Assembly (NCBI GenBank): GCA_002862205.1
Contig: PKCN01000393.1
Coordinates: 1 to 64,000 of the forward strand
Length of the DNA stretch: 64,000 nucleotides
Source of the DNA: Planctomycetaceae bacterium
GTDB lineage: Bacteria > Planctomycetota > Planctomycetia > Pirellulales > Pirellulaceae
Reading direction: 5' to 3'
Shown here: positions 30,484 through 42,976 of the stretch, piece after piece
Layout: every line of letters begins with the position of its first letter
How positions within the stretch are numbered: position 1 is the stretch's first letter
The notes under the pieces: generated by a model
Database searches by the model: none
The model's input: only the letters and a program-made list of their open reading frames with translations
What the model was told of the DNA's origin: nothing
Made by a program: the position numbers and the translations under genes

Positions 30484-31419
30484 CTAATTGGAAAGCATTC
30501 CGATTCGTTTCAGCCAATCCTGGCATAGGGCAGGCCACTGTGATGCCCCGGGTAATTGACGGGCCAAACCCACACCATGTCGTCCTTTGGGAAAGACGTG
30601 CAACTCGGACAGCACGCCATTTTTCTGTAACGCCAGATAATACTGCAAGCTGTTCTCGACAGGCACCACTTTGTCTTCGGCAGTGTGAAAGAGGAATGTA
30701 GGTGGAGTGTCGCTTGTGACTTGGCGTTCGTTGGAGAGTGCTTCGATCAATTCAGGATCAGGATTGACGCCAATCAAATTCTGTTGGCTTCCCCGGTGGG
30801 TGTAAGGTTTGTCGAAGGCAATGACTGGATAGCAGAGAATTGAAAAATCAGGGCGTGATGACACTCTTGCAACAGGGTCTTCGGCTGAGGGTTCACCGGC
30901 CAGAAAATGAGTCGAAACCGTCGAGCACAAATGCCCGCCTGCCGAGAAACCAATCACTCCAACACGCATGGGATCAATGTTCAATTCTTTTGATTTTGCT
31001 CTTAAAGTCTGGATGGCACGTTGTGCATCCTGCATGGGTCTTGGATGCCCATAGCCTTTCCCCTCATTGCCTTTACCACGAAGCCGGTAGGTACAAATAG
31101 CGGACTGGATTCCCATCGCTGCAAACCACTCAGCAAATTGGTATCCCTCATGTCCGATGGCATGCCCGTGGTAACCACCTCCAGGCAGGATTACGACCGC
31201 AGCAGTGGGGCGTTCAGTTGCGACCCGTGTGATAATCAACTCCGGAAGATCTCCGTCTTTTTCACCGCCCGCGCCAGGCGCTCCATCAGGCCATAACAAT
31301 TCGGTTGTTTGATTCGTTGATTCCGATTTTCTTTGCTGCGACCACACAGGTGCGGCAATCAAGACTGCCAGCGGCACGCACACAAAACGGGCAAAGGACA
31401 TTCCATTCATCTCAACCAA
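30484..31419 (-). CDS. Secreted alpha/beta hydrolase (esterase/lipase-like)
   Basis: Signal peptide; VVILPGGGYHGHAIGHEGYQFAEWFAA, GVIGFSAGGHL nucleophile elbow, GRHGVGLA. Confidence 0.88.
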   Translation of the reverse strand: MVEMNGMSFARFVCVPLAVLIAAPVWSQQRKSESTNQTTELLWPDGAPGAGGEKDGDLPELIITRVATERPTAAVVILPGGGYHGHAIGHEGYQFAEWFAAMGIQSAICTYRLRGKGNEGKGYGHPRPMQDAQRAIQTLRAKSKELNIDPMRVGVIGFSAGGHLCSTVSTHFLAGEPSAEDPVARVSSRPDFSILCYPVIAFDKPYTHRGSQQNLIGVNPDPELIEALSNERQVTSDTPPTFLFHTAEDKVVPVENSLQYYLALQKNGVLSELHVFPKGRHGVGLARQLPGASQWPALCQDWLKRIGMLSN

Positions 31420-31709
31420 CCTCGGTAAAGTATCAAACAGTGATCAACACAGGTCTCGATTCTAGACGAAAAATCGGCAACCATGAGGCAACAAACCGAC
31501 AGACCTGTATTCGACTTTCACAACAGGTTCACCCTGCTAACATTCTGGGGCTCATTCTTGTACGCATGCAGTGCGCCGACCAAATCAACCACAAATACCG
31601 GATGGTTCTCGTCCCACCTGCCAAAAATGCCTCAAAAAGCTTAGGCTGAGGTTGCTTGTAGAGATCACAAGAAGTTCTGAAGAACATGTCACGATGGATT
31701 TGAGTCGCC

Positions 31710-32606
31710 TTGTCAAGTTCTGCGTCCAGCCCTGCAACTACCACTCAAACAACCGGTCAACGACTGCGTTGGAAACTATCCCTATGGCGCGCCATCCTCA
31801 GCACAGCACTAGGGGAACGTCTTGTTTATCGAGGTGACTTCGCCCTAGGCACCCTGATGCGTTTCCTGCCAATTGTGACACAGATTTTCCTGTGGTATGC
31901 AATTTTTGACTCCATCGAGGCATCTCAAGGAGGCAAAATTCAGGACACCGAAATTCGCGGTTTTCATTTCACGGATATTGTGGCCTATTACCTGCTCACC
32001 ATGGTAGCCAGAGCATTCTCGAGCATGCCTGGTCTGGCTTCCGGTATTGCCAGAGAGATCAGAGATGGGGAAATCAAACGTTACTTGATTCAACCAATTG
32101 ACCTGATCAGTTTTCTGCTTCTGACTCGAATCGCACACAAACTGGCATACTACGCCATTGCGATTCTTCCGTTTGCCCTCGTGTTTTTTCTGTGCCGCAA
32201 CTATTTCACGGCAGGGTGGCCTCCATGGCCTGTGCTGGCTGCGTTTGCGGGTTCACTGATCATGGGATTCCTGATTGGTTTTTTCCTTGAAGCAGCTATC
32301 GGCATGATCGGTTTTTGGTTCCTCGAAGTTTCGTCCCTTCTTTTTGTCTACATGCTCTTCAGCTTTTTTCTGTCGGGTCATATGTTTCCATTGACCATGC
32401 TGCCCGACCATGTAGCAACATTTGTCAATTTTCTGCCATTCAAATATTTAGCCTACTTTCCTGCAGCTATTTTCCTGGGAAAGATTCCTGAAGAGGATCT
32501 GCCTTTGGAATTGGCCATTGAAGCGTGCTGGTTGACTTTCTTCATTGTTGTGTGCCGGTATGCGTATGCCCGCGGGGTTCGTCGCTACAGTGGTTTCGGG
32601 GGTTGA
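31710..32606 (+). CDS. ABC-2 family (DUF990-like) permease 1
   Basis: Six-TM hydrophobic pattern; [23 protein letters not shown] resembles ABC-2 DUF990-type permeases. Confidence 0.75.
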   Translation: MSSSASSPATTTQTTGQRLRWKLSLWRAILSTALGERLVYRGDFALGTLMRFLPIVTQIFLWYAIFDSIEASQGGKIQDTEIRGFHFTDIVAYYLLTMVARAFSSMPGLASGIAREIRDGEIKRYLIQPIDLISFLLLTRIAHKLAYYAIAILPFALVFFLCRNYFTAGWPPWPVLAAFAGSLIMGFLIGFFLEAAIGMIGFWFLEVSSLLFVYMLFSFFLSGHMFPLTMLPDHVATFVNFLPFKYLAYFPAAIFLGKIPEEDLPLELAIEACWLTFFIVVCRYAYARGVRRYSGFGG

Positions 32607-32608
32607 AA

Positions 32609-33478
32609 ATGCAGCAGGACTCCAGATCCAACCGGACCAAATACTGGAAGGTTTTTCTCACCTTTGCGCGCAACAGTCTCGTGCGAGACATGACATTCCG
32701 CACCAACTTCATGCTGCAATGCATCAGTAGCATTGGCTGGACAATGATGAACGTCGGTTTTTATCTCATCATTTTCCAGTACACCAAATCCATCGGCGCT
32801 GATAGCGGTTGGGACCGCGACAAGTTTTTTCTGTTCATCGCAACAACATGGTTCATCAATAGCCTTGTGCAGGCATTCTTCATGCCCAATGCGGAAGAAT
32901 TCAGCGAGTTGATCCGCACTGGCGGTCTCGACTTCGCTCTCCTCAAGCCCATTGATACGCAATTTCTTGTTTCTTTCAGGCGGGTTGACTGGAGTGCGTT
33001 ATCCAACTTTGCAGCTGGTTTCATCATTGCCTTGATCGCTTTGTACTCGCTCGCAAATCGACAAGTGGACCCCATGGTCCCAAGTGTGTTGTCGATTCTG
33101 CTTTACATTGTTTTTCTGGCCTGCGGTGTGGTCATCATGTACTCACTGATGATTTGCTTGAGCGCAACAAGCATCTGGCTGGGACGAAACCAAACACTTT
33201 ATAATTTCTGGTTTTACATCACGAATTTCAGTCGCTATCCCATGGAAATCTACAATCGCGGCTGGGGCAGACCACTGTACGGATTCTTTACTTTCATCAT
33301 TCCTGTCTTGCTGGTAGTAAATATTCCTGCGCGTATTCTGGCCAGGCCAATCAGCCCCCAAACATGGGAAGACCAACTTCTGGTCGGTTGGGGTTTGATC
33401 GCGACCCTTCTAAGCCTTTTGATCAGTCGCTGGGTATTCAAACGCGCGCTGCTTAGCTACCGGAGCGCAAGCTCATGA
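32609..33478 (+). CDS. ABC-2 family (DUF990-like) permease 2
   Basis: FMPNAEEFSELIRTGGLDFALLKPIDTQFLVSFR; ATG 32609 lies 2 bp after the preceding TGA. Confidence 0.8.
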   Translation: MQQDSRSNRTKYWKVFLTFARNSLVRDMTFRTNFMLQCISSIGWTMMNVGFYLIIFQYTKSIGADSGWDRDKFFLFIATTWFINSLVQAFFMPNAEEFSELIRTGGLDFALLKPIDTQFLVSFRRVDWSALSNFAAGFIIALIALYSLANRQVDPMVPSVLSILLYIVFLACGVVIMYSLMICLSATSIWLGRNQTLYNFWFYITNFSRYPMEIYNRGWGRPLYGFFTFIIPVLLVVNIPARILARPISPQTWEDQLLVGWGLIATLLSLLISRWVFKRALLSYRSASS

Positions 33479-33602
33479 TGGGCTATCTCGAGCATTTTCT
33501 TTCGGTGGGCAGCCTTACCTCAAAGCAAGCTCATTCCGAGTTGCGGTAAAACACCGCTCCACCTGACGCTATTGAATCATGGCCCAAATTTGATTTGCTC
33601 AT

Positions 33603-35855
33603 TCACCTGCTGCTCAAGGGCTGCCACTTAAGCACCGCCGGCGTCGACTCCAGTCCTACGGAGTTGATTGTAAAAACGTGGTATTCACATGACTCTGGAT
33701 CAAGAGGTTTAAGGTCAGAAAATTGCATTCTGGCAAGAGGCTGCGTCGGGGTACCTGAGTAGTTCATGACCTGAAAGAGAGGGCGTCCGTAGCGAGACGT
33801 CGACTTTTCTGGCAAGCGCCCAATCGTTTCACCATTGCGTTCAATTCGAAATCCACCCAGCCCACTTTCGATATCGGCATCCACTTTCCAGGTAAGCAAT
33901 GTGCTGTTGCCATCCAATCGCGCGGCCAATGAATGAGGAGCAGCTGGCGCTGAAAAATCTGGCAAATTACCAAGCCGCAAGAAAGTGGACCAACGGGATG
34001 CGAACAACTCATCAGGTAACCATGAGGCGTTTCGTTTTTCACTGGGGTAATCATCTGAAGAAAAAACTTTACCCGACTCCGAACCAAACCACGAACGCGC
34101 CATATCAATGGGGCGCAGTTCCATTGGAGCTTCGCTGTCATCAGACAGCCGCAGTTTCAGGCAACTATCAAAGAATGGGATCGCCAAGTAACGCGAATCT
34201 CCACACTCATGACCTGTGTTCGGATCTGGAGCGATTCCAAACGGCGCATCGGAAAGCCGATACGCAGTCTTCATGGCGTGCAAACCATCCCAGGCACGAT
34301 GAAACCTTTCGTGAGTACGTTCTTTTGCCCCCGGACACGCCATCACAGGCACGCCAAAAACATTTGATTTCAAATCTGGTGCTTTCACATCACCTTGAGT
34401 CCAGTAACCAAATGCCGTGCCTGATTGCAACCAAATTGCAACGATACGGGCAGGATGCATGGTCTGCATCAAACTTGCCCAGAAACCGCCTCCAGAATGC
34501 CCCCACAGACACCACGGCACCTGACTTAGTTCGTCATGCCCTGTTTGCTCGGCAAATCGGTTCAATGCTTGCAGGAATCGCATACCCGATCCATTTCTTG
34601 GATCACACCACAATCGACAACTGCTACCAGCTCGCCCTTCATAGGAGGAACCAAGCAGAGCGCAATCCCATTTCTTTGCCAGCGCACGCCAGTGCAAGTC
34701 ACAAACGGCAGTCAGACCGGCGTTGGACGCGCCAGGACCACAGCCATGTTGATGCACGATCACCCCTCGAATCTGTTCAACTCCAGGCGGCAACCAAAGA
34801 TCAAAGTCCACAAACAACTCCAACTCACCGGGTGCGTCAGAGGCGGGAAAATAACAACGATAGACATCGTCATACTCTGTTTTGGAAGCATCCTGATGAC
34901 GCAACACGCGTGCAGCAACCTGTTTCTCAATGTCGGCTGCGATCTTCTGAGCTTCCACCATCGCTAACCCCGGCTTCATACCGGGGCGATCATGCCCTAC
35001 ATGACTCAACCACGCTGCGTGCATGATTTTTTGCCGGCGATCAATTAAGGCTTTGAGAGATTCATCTGGTTCAATCTGCTCAGCTACCCCCCAAGCTTTC
35101 AGTACAGTATCGGCGAGAACTGCGTGTCCTTCATGATTCACATGCACGCCATCAGGAGACATGGAAAATTGAGGGTTTGTTTTTCGCTGCGAAATAACGT
35201 AGCTCGAAACCGCCGAGTGAAGATCGATTACAAGTTCCACGTCATCGTTCTGCTGCAGAATCCACTTGGCATAACTCGCCATCACAGCGTCGTAATCTTC
35301 GTAAATCTCCTTCCATGAGTACTGCTCTGCACCTTTCGGCAGGAGCTTGCCTTTCTGCTTCAGTGGCAGGGAATCAAAGGCCGGCGGGGTCATCAAAACC
35401 AGCTTTGCACCAGCAGCTTTTACTTTGAAAATGATTTGCCGAATGCCCGCCTGATATGCCGCAAAACGATCTTCAGAAAAAGGATAGTAAATTCCATCGT
35501 TCATTCCGTAGCACGCTACCACGAGATCCGGCTGCGTTTTCTCCATAGCAGCATCAATCCTCGAGTGGACATTGGGTCTGGGAAACGGATGTTCCGGCTC
35601 TGACAAACCACTGCATGTCTCACTGGGCAAACCCAGGTTGATCAATTCGCCATCATAACCCCGAAGACGTAATTGCGTTTCAACCAGAGATATATAATCG
35701 CCCGCATGAGTGATTGAATCACCGAGGAAAAGAATGCGTTTCGCTGCACCAGGAAAAACCTCTTCGGCAGAAGAACCTGGTGCTGTTGAACCAAGCACTG
35801 CCACAAGTCCAAGCATTCCTAGAACGCTACGAGTGAGTCTAATTACAACAAGCAT
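33603..35855 (-). CDS. Secreted multidomain esterase: N-terminal SGNH/GDSL hydrolase plus alpha/beta-hydrolase-like domain plus Fn3-like tail
   Basis: ILFLGDSITHAGDYI, GMNDG, SPDGVHVNHEGH; second half CLWGHSGGGFWASLM; C-terminal SLAARLDGNSTLLTW...GFRIERNGE. Confidence 0.85.
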   Translation of the reverse strand: MLVVIRLTRSVLGMLGLVAVLGSTAPGSSAEEVFPGAAKRILFLGDSITHAGDYISLVETQLRLRGYDGELINLGLPSETCSGLSEPEHPFPRPNVHSRIDAAMEKTQPDLVVACYGMNDGIYYPFSEDRFAAYQAGIRQIIFKVKAAGAKLVLMTPPAFDSLPLKQKGKLLPKGAEQYSWKEIYEDYDAVMASYAKWILQQNDDVELVIDLHSAVSSYVISQRKTNPQFSMSPDGVHVNHEGHAVLADTVLKAWGVAEQIEPDESLKALIDRRQKIMHAAWLSHVGHDRPGMKPGLAMVEAQKIAADIEKQVAARVLRHQDASKTEYDDVYRCYFPASDAPGELELFVDFDLWLPPGVEQIRGVIVHQHGCGPGASNAGLTAVCDLHWRALAKKWDCALLGSSYEGRAGSSCRLWCDPRNGSGMRFLQALNRFAEQTGHDELSQVPWCLWGHSGGGFWASLMQTMHPARIVAIWLQSGTAFGYWTQGDVKAPDLKSNVFGVPVMACPGAKERTHERFHRAWDGLHAMKTAYRLSDAPFGIAPDPNTGHECGDSRYLAIPFFDSCLKLRLSDDSEAPMELRPIDMARSWFGSESGKVFSSDDYPSEKRNASWLPDELFASRWSTFLRLGNLPDFSAPAAPHSLAARLDGNSTLLTWKVDADIESGLGGFRIERNGETIGRLPEKSTSRYGRPLFQVMNYSGTPTQPLARMQFSDLKPLDPESCEYHVFTINSVGLESTPAVLKWQPLSSR

Positions 35856-35909
35856 TTCTCTTCCCTGTGAGCAACCACTCGCTTCAATCGTCTTGCAATT
35901 CACTACACA

Positions 35910-38090
35910 CTAAGCGCCGATACCAGCCAACCACAAAAGCAAGCCAATCACCAATCCACATACAATACATGAAATGACAAAACCGGTAACATCCATTTTC
36001 GTCGGGCGAACAAACTCCCAATCAGATTTTGGAAACAGTTTTCGTCCTGTCGTTGAAGAGGGATCCAGGTATGCAGCTTCCAATGCTTCACTGTCAGCTT
36101 GTGGATCTGATCGCACCGGGGTGTTCATTTTTGCGAAATATCTATCCAGCACGAGTTTGCTTCCACGAGGTGTAACCAGGCTGAGAAGGAATAGAACCGC
36201 AAATGGCAACAGCAACCGAGTCGGCAACCGAAGTGTCGCAAGAGTTGCCTTGTTCGCTTTTGAAAGGTCAATCCCCAACAGGCCATAAAGCAGAAAATCA
36301 ATTTTCAGGGATCCGTCACCTTCCTGCTTCCCAATCCATCTTTCTGTCGTCACTAGCATTCCGGCTTCCCTGCTGGTACTGACCAATTCTTTTGAGAGCT
36401 CTTCCCCGGGTACGGGTATCAGTTTGTCCCAGTAAATCGGTTGTCCACCGCTCTTGATCGTAATTTCGATCGGATCACCGACTACCGCTATTGGCGGTTC
36501 AGGCCCCAAACTCTGCAATTGTTCGTTCAGTTTACTATTGCTCTCTCCATCGTTGCTGTCAGCAAACTGATCTTTCAATTCATTACCTGCTTTGACCCAT
36601 GCCTCATGCCGCGCGATATCTGACTCGGTTGCAGGACGCACCAATGTTTTGGTCACGACATTGGTTGTGATCGCAAGCCTCTGATTTTTGTTCAGATCGG
36701 TAAGCATTGGCACGACGAATGGCAGAACAAAAAACAGCATCAATGAAGTCGCGATCGTACCCCAGACAGCAAACCGGTTGACTCGTCGCCAATACATTCC
36801 CAACCAGAATGGTGCTGCAAACAGGATTGGTAATTCAATCGCCATTTTGAATTGACCAAAAACATCCGCATACTGCATTGCGATAAACGCCGCTCCGACA
36901 ATGATGATCAAACCCGTCATCCTGCCGACTCGAACGTATTTTTTTTCGTCTGCATTTGAGTTGATGTAGGGAGCATAAACATTCCGAACCACCAAAGCCG
37001 AGGTCACGATCATGTAGGTATCTGCTGAACTCATCATGGCTGCCAATAGACATGCCAGCATCAGCCCTACCAGCCCCAAGTTCATCGGCCCCAGGATTTC
37101 GCGTGCCGCGACCCCCCATACGCGATCCGGGTCTGCGGCAATTTCGGCACTCCCCGCCAGAAGCGCCAGCGCGATCAAAGCAGTCAGAGCCCAGCCCACG
37201 GTACAGAGTCTTTTGAGAAAGTTGCCAACAACCAATCCAATGCGGGCTTCCTTTTCTGTCTTTGCCGAACCACCACCAGTCGCAATGAAATGCGGTTGGA
37301 CAACCACACCCACAATACTGATAAGGGACAACGAAATGATGAACGGCAGAGGAAACTCTCCGCTACTCGGCCCTGAGAACAAACTGAAACAATCGGCCGA
37401 CACACGCTCGTGCATGATCCGAAAACCATCCATCAGCCCCTTTTCGCCTGGCCCACCAAATGTCTCTGCAATCGACCACAGACCATAGGGAATCAGCAAC
37501 ACTGATAGGATAATGATGAACAGTCCTTGAATCAGATCTGTCCAATATGCGGCAGCCAATCCGCCCATGACGCCGTAGAAAATAACGACACCCGCAATGA
37601 CTGGAATCAGCGTGTACTTCAATTCATAACCGAATAGACCCTCATCGAAACCCAACAGGGGTGCTGAAAATTTTGCGACCGCTGAAAACATCGTCGACAG
37701 GTAGAACATGTAGAAGACGATAGCAAACAGGGTATAAGCAACTCCCATCGACCGTGATTCATATCTCTCAACAAACCAATCACCTAGTGTCAGGTGACGC
37801 ATCCGGCGGTACCAGACCGCAGTGATCCAATAAATTGGTGTTACAAACAACCACATCAAGGCTGACCAAACGCCACTGAGACCGCTCGTCCATGCTGTTT
37901 TCCCCACCATCACCGGTTCATGCGCTCCTGTTCCAGCGCCGAAAGCCGCAAAGGTCTGAAGCAGCTTTCCAAAGCCACGACCACCCATGAAATAGTCTTC
38001 CTGATCCTTGACGCGTTTCATGGCCCAAAAGCCAATAGCGATCATTCCCACGAAGTACAAAACCAAAACGGTGTAATCAATGATTTGCAT
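35910..38090 (-). CDS. Sodium:solute symporter family (SSF) transporter
   Basis: Multi-TM; DYFMGGRGFGKLLQTFAAFGAGTGAHEPVMVG, ACLLAAMMSSADTYM. Start ATG 38090 favoured over 38186. Confidence 0.9.
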   Translation of the reverse strand: MQIIDYTVLVLYFVGMIAIGFWAMKRVKDQEDYFMGGRGFGKLLQTFAAFGAGTGAHEPVMVGKTAWTSGLSGVWSALMWLFVTPIYWITAVWYRRMRHLTLGDWFVERYESRSMGVAYTLFAIVFYMFYLSTMFSAVAKFSAPLLGFDEGLFGYELKYTLIPVIAGVVIFYGVMGGLAAAYWTDLIQGLFIIILSVLLIPYGLWSIAETFGGPGEKGLMDGFRIMHERVSADCFSLFSGPSSGEFPLPFIISLSLISIVGVVVQPHFIATGGGSAKTEKEARIGLVVGNFLKRLCTVGWALTALIALALLAGSAEIAADPDRVWGVAAREILGPMNLGLVGLMLACLLAAMMSSADTYMIVTSALVVRNVYAPYINSNADEKKYVRVGRMTGLIIIVGAAFIAMQYADVFGQFKMAIELPILFAAPFWLGMYWRRVNRFAVWGTIATSLMLFFVLPFVVPMLTDLNKNQRLAITTNVVTKTLVRPATESDIARHEAWVKAGNELKDQFADSNDGESNSKLNEQLQSLGPEPPIAVVGDPIEITIKSGGQPIYWDKLIPVPGEELSKELVSTSREAGMLVTTERWIGKQEGDGSLKIDFLLYGLLGIDLSKANKATLATLRLPTRLLLPFAVLFLLSLVTPRGSKLVLDRYFAKMNTPVRSDPQADSEALEAAYLDPSSTTGRKLFPKSDWEFVRPTKMDVTGFVISCIVCGLVIGLLLWLAGIGA

Positions 38091-38318
38091 AGCGAATCTA
38101 CGGGCTAGACCCCATCCATGGGGCACGAAATGAAGTGGGACGGTGGGTAAATCGCTGGCTAGTTTAGTGGCAAATGGTCCGTCCATGCGGCGTTCGATAC
38201 GATTTGGACCTTCGGCAGACCAGCTTCAATGCCAGTAAAACGATGAAAAAACCCTAGTTCGTAGCGGTTTGGCGTGTGCGTGGTTGCTCGAACAGTTGCT
38301 CCAAACTAACAATGACGC

Positions 38319-40259
<1,941 letters not shown>

Positions 40260-40355
40260 GTTGATTTCCGTACGCGTCGAACCATCCGCCCAGTATAATT
40301 TCAATCTGGATGCAAATTTCTTACGGCATCGATTACTTTGAACGATAGACACGAA

Positions 40356-41648
40356 ATGAAACAATCTGCACCGTGGCTGCTTCTGCTTTGCTGCAGCATT
40401 GCGAACCTGACTACAACCTTTGCGGGTGACGCAGATTGGCCTCAGTGGCGGGGTCCCAATCGCGATGGTCATTCGCCAGCGAAACAATTATTGAAGAGCT
40501 GGCCTGAAGGTGGACCCGAACTTCGCTGGACCTATGTTGATGCAGGAATGGGATATTCCACCGTTGCCATCGCCGATGACTGTCTCTACACCCTTGGTTC
40601 CAATGAGGATCATTGCTTCGCAATCTGCTTGAGCATGAAAGATGGATCTTTGAAATGGAAAACAGAATTCGCCAGAGCAGGGAACTCGAAAGACTACAAC
40701 GTGGATTGGGGTGGCGGCCCACGCAGCACACCCACCGTCAACGGAAACCAGGTTTTCGTACTAAGCGACATCGGCGTTCTGGCATCACTGGAAAAAGAGA
40801 CCGGTAAGATCCAATGGAAAACAGGACTCGTACAGGATCACGGTGGCAAGATCCCCAACTGGGGCTACAGTGAATCGCCCTTGGTTGATGGCAATCGGGT
40901 CGTTGTCACTCCCGGTGAGGAAAAATTCCTGCTGGCTGTTGATCGTAGTATTGGAAAGGAGGTTTGGAGCAGTCAGGGATTCACAGCAGGTGCGCAGTAC
41001 GTTTCCATCATGAAGGGACGTGTTGCGAACACAGACTTCTACATCTCTGCCTGCAAAAGAGGACTTGTTGCTTTTGATACTCAAAGTGGTGCCACACTAT
41101 TTGACAACACGTCCAGTGGTAATCCAGTTGCGGTGATACCAACACCTATTCTCTTCCAGAACCAGATTTATCACACCAGCGCCTACGGTGCCGGCAGCAC
41201 CTTGCTTTGTCTGACAGGGGAGGGACAGGGGAGTGTACGAGCTGACACGACCTATCACCTAACGCGAAAAACCATGGAAAACCATCACGGAGGAGTGATC
41301 ATGGTCGATAAAACAATCTTCGGATTCAGCAAAACCAATGGTGGTGTCTGGATGGCTCAGGATGTCGAAACAGGCGAAACACTATGGGAGGAAAAAATCC
41401 GTCCCAACAAAAGTGGCTCTATCTGCTACGCCGAAAACCGACTGTATTGCTACAACGACAAGGATGGAACTGTCTTTCTTGTCGAACCAAGCCGCTCTGG
41501 CTGGCAACAAAAGGGAATGCTCAAGTTACCCCGACAAACAGAAATTACTCGCGGAAAGGGCGCCATATGGGCCCATCCAATCGTCGCTGAACAGACACTG
41601 ATCATTCGAGATCAAGATTTGATTTACGCCTTTAACATCGCCGAGTAG
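40356..41648 (+). CDS. Secreted PQQ-like beta-propeller repeat protein
   Basis: Signal peptide then DWPQWRGPNRDGHSP; repeated GxLxWK-type blades. Confidence 0.9.
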   Translation: MKQSAPWLLLLCCSIANLTTTFAGDADWPQWRGPNRDGHSPAKQLLKSWPEGGPELRWTYVDAGMGYSTVAIADDCLYTLGSNEDHCFAICLSMKDGSLKWKTEFARAGNSKDYNVDWGGGPRSTPTVNGNQVFVLSDIGVLASLEKETGKIQWKTGLVQDHGGKIPNWGYSESPLVDGNRVVVTPGEEKFLLAVDRSIGKEVWSSQGFTAGAQYVSIMKGRVANTDFYISACKRGLVAFDTQSGATLFDNTSSGNPVAVIPTPILFQNQIYHTSAYGAGSTLLCLTGEGQGSVRADTTYHLTRKTMENHHGGVIMVDKTIFGFSKTNGGVWMAQDVETGETLWEEKIRPNKSGSICYAENRLYCYNDKDGTVFLVEPSRSGWQQKGMLKLPRQTEITRGKGAIWAHPIVAEQTLIIRDQDLIYAFNIAE

Positions 41649-41721
41649 CCCCGCCAACAACTCAGTGCAACGTCGCTCATGATGGAAAGGTCCGCCGCGA
41701 CAGTCAACTCAAGGCGGCAAC

Positions 41722-41765
41722 AGCGTTCACAGTTCAGTCGCTCACAGTGAAGTCGCTCACAGTTG
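41722..41765. repeat. Degenerate ~15-bp tandem repeat (agtcgctcacagtga)
   Basis: agcgttcacagttc / agtcgctcacagtga / agtcgctcacagttg. Confidence 0.75.
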
Positions 41766-41805
41766 CTTTTGACAGCGTGAGAGATGCGTTGCAACGCCTG
41801 ACAGG

Positions 41806-42840
41806 CTATCGCTGATAAATGGGCAGATAACCCTTGTCCAACTGCAGCATGATCAAGTTACAAGCAGTCACATAGACCGGATGGACTTGGCCTTCCCAAA
41901 AGCCGTCGGGACGTTGGTCACCGATAATCTTATCGTACAAACGGTCCCTGAATGGCTTCCAAAGTTCGTCACCTTGGCGATAGACGACCTGACTGTAATA
42001 GAGATATGTGTAATGCCAATGTCCAAAGGATCGTCCCCCAAGATCGTGGAGTGATTGTTTGGCGAATTTCAACATATCAGGGACGTGTTGGCTATCGTAA
42101 TCGCCTGCGTTGTAAAGTGCAGCAAGAGCAGCAGCGGTTATGGCTGGTCTGCTCGATCCCATCTGCTTGCTGCTGTAACTGATACCACCATCTTCGTTCT
42201 TGCAGCCGTAGATGTATTCCTTCGCGTTATCAATCACCTTCCCGCTGACCGGGATCCCGGCATTGCGACATCCCCGCAGACCTTGTACCTGGGTGATCGT
42301 TGTTGATCCTTCATCAAAGTTGTTACCTGCCGCAGCGGAAACATAGCCCCAACCACCCGCGGCGGTCTGTGCATTGCCACTGAACTCGACGGCACGCGTC
42401 AATACATCGACCAGTTCCTCACGACGATCGAGCAAACCTTCTTCACCGAGCACCTGCGACATCAGCAGCATGGCAAAGCCATGACCATACGTGTAGCGTG
42501 AATCCGTTTGCGGATCACCGATCAAACCGTTATTCCGACTTTTACTGATCAGGTAATCCGTTGCTCTCGCGATTTGCTTTGCATAAGGACCTTGCGTAGT
42601 GGTGCTGCCGCTTGCGATGAGAGCAGTCGCAGCGAGCGACGCCATTGCTGTCGGGTAATTATCAGTATTCCACTTCCCACGCGCAGACTGCGTACGACTG
42701 AGCCACTTGAGACCTTTGTCGATGGATTCGTCCCAGGCGACCTTGGAATCGGCAGCATCGGCGGAGCACGCAAAGCCACCCACCGCTGTTAACACGGCGG
42801 CATTACGAAGCCAATCTCGGCGTGTTTGACTATTTTTCAT
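41806..42840 (-). CDS. Prenyltransferase/squalene-oxidase-repeat (terpene cyclase-like) protein with TAT-like signal
   Basis: TRRDWLRNAAVLTAVGG, GLKWLSRTQSARGKWNTDNYPTAMASLAATAL, AAGGWGYVSA, IYGCKNEDGGISYSS. Confidence 0.85.
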   Translation of the reverse strand: MKNSQTRRDWLRNAAVLTAVGGFACSADAADSKVAWDESIDKGLKWLSRTQSARGKWNTDNYPTAMASLAATALIASGSTTTQGPYAKQIARATDYLISKSRNNGLIGDPQTDSRYTYGHGFAMLLMSQVLGEEGLLDRREELVDVLTRAVEFSGNAQTAAGGWGYVSAAAGNNFDEGSTTITQVQGLRGCRNAGIPVSGKVIDNAKEYIYGCKNEDGGISYSSKQMGSSRPAITAAALAALYNAGDYDSQHVPDMLKFAKQSLHDLGGRSFGHWHYTYLYYSQVVYRQGDELWKPFRDRLYDKIIGDQRPDGFWEGQVHPVYVTACNLIMLQLDKGYLPIYQR

Positions 42841-42976
42841 GACCTTCATTCTCACTCGTCACAGAATTCCAATTCCGGGTCGCTTCCTCCACCGCGATGC
42901 GCATTGACCGCCTCGACCGCGGATTGAGGCATGCCCGTCAGGATATTGTACTACGACATGTCAACGGAATGGGACG

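Noticed and set aside
33899-35026. 375-aa plus-strand ORF
   Set aside because: Lies antisense to the well-supported SGNH/alpha-beta hydrolase; composition is that of a shadow ORF, with no recognisable domain.
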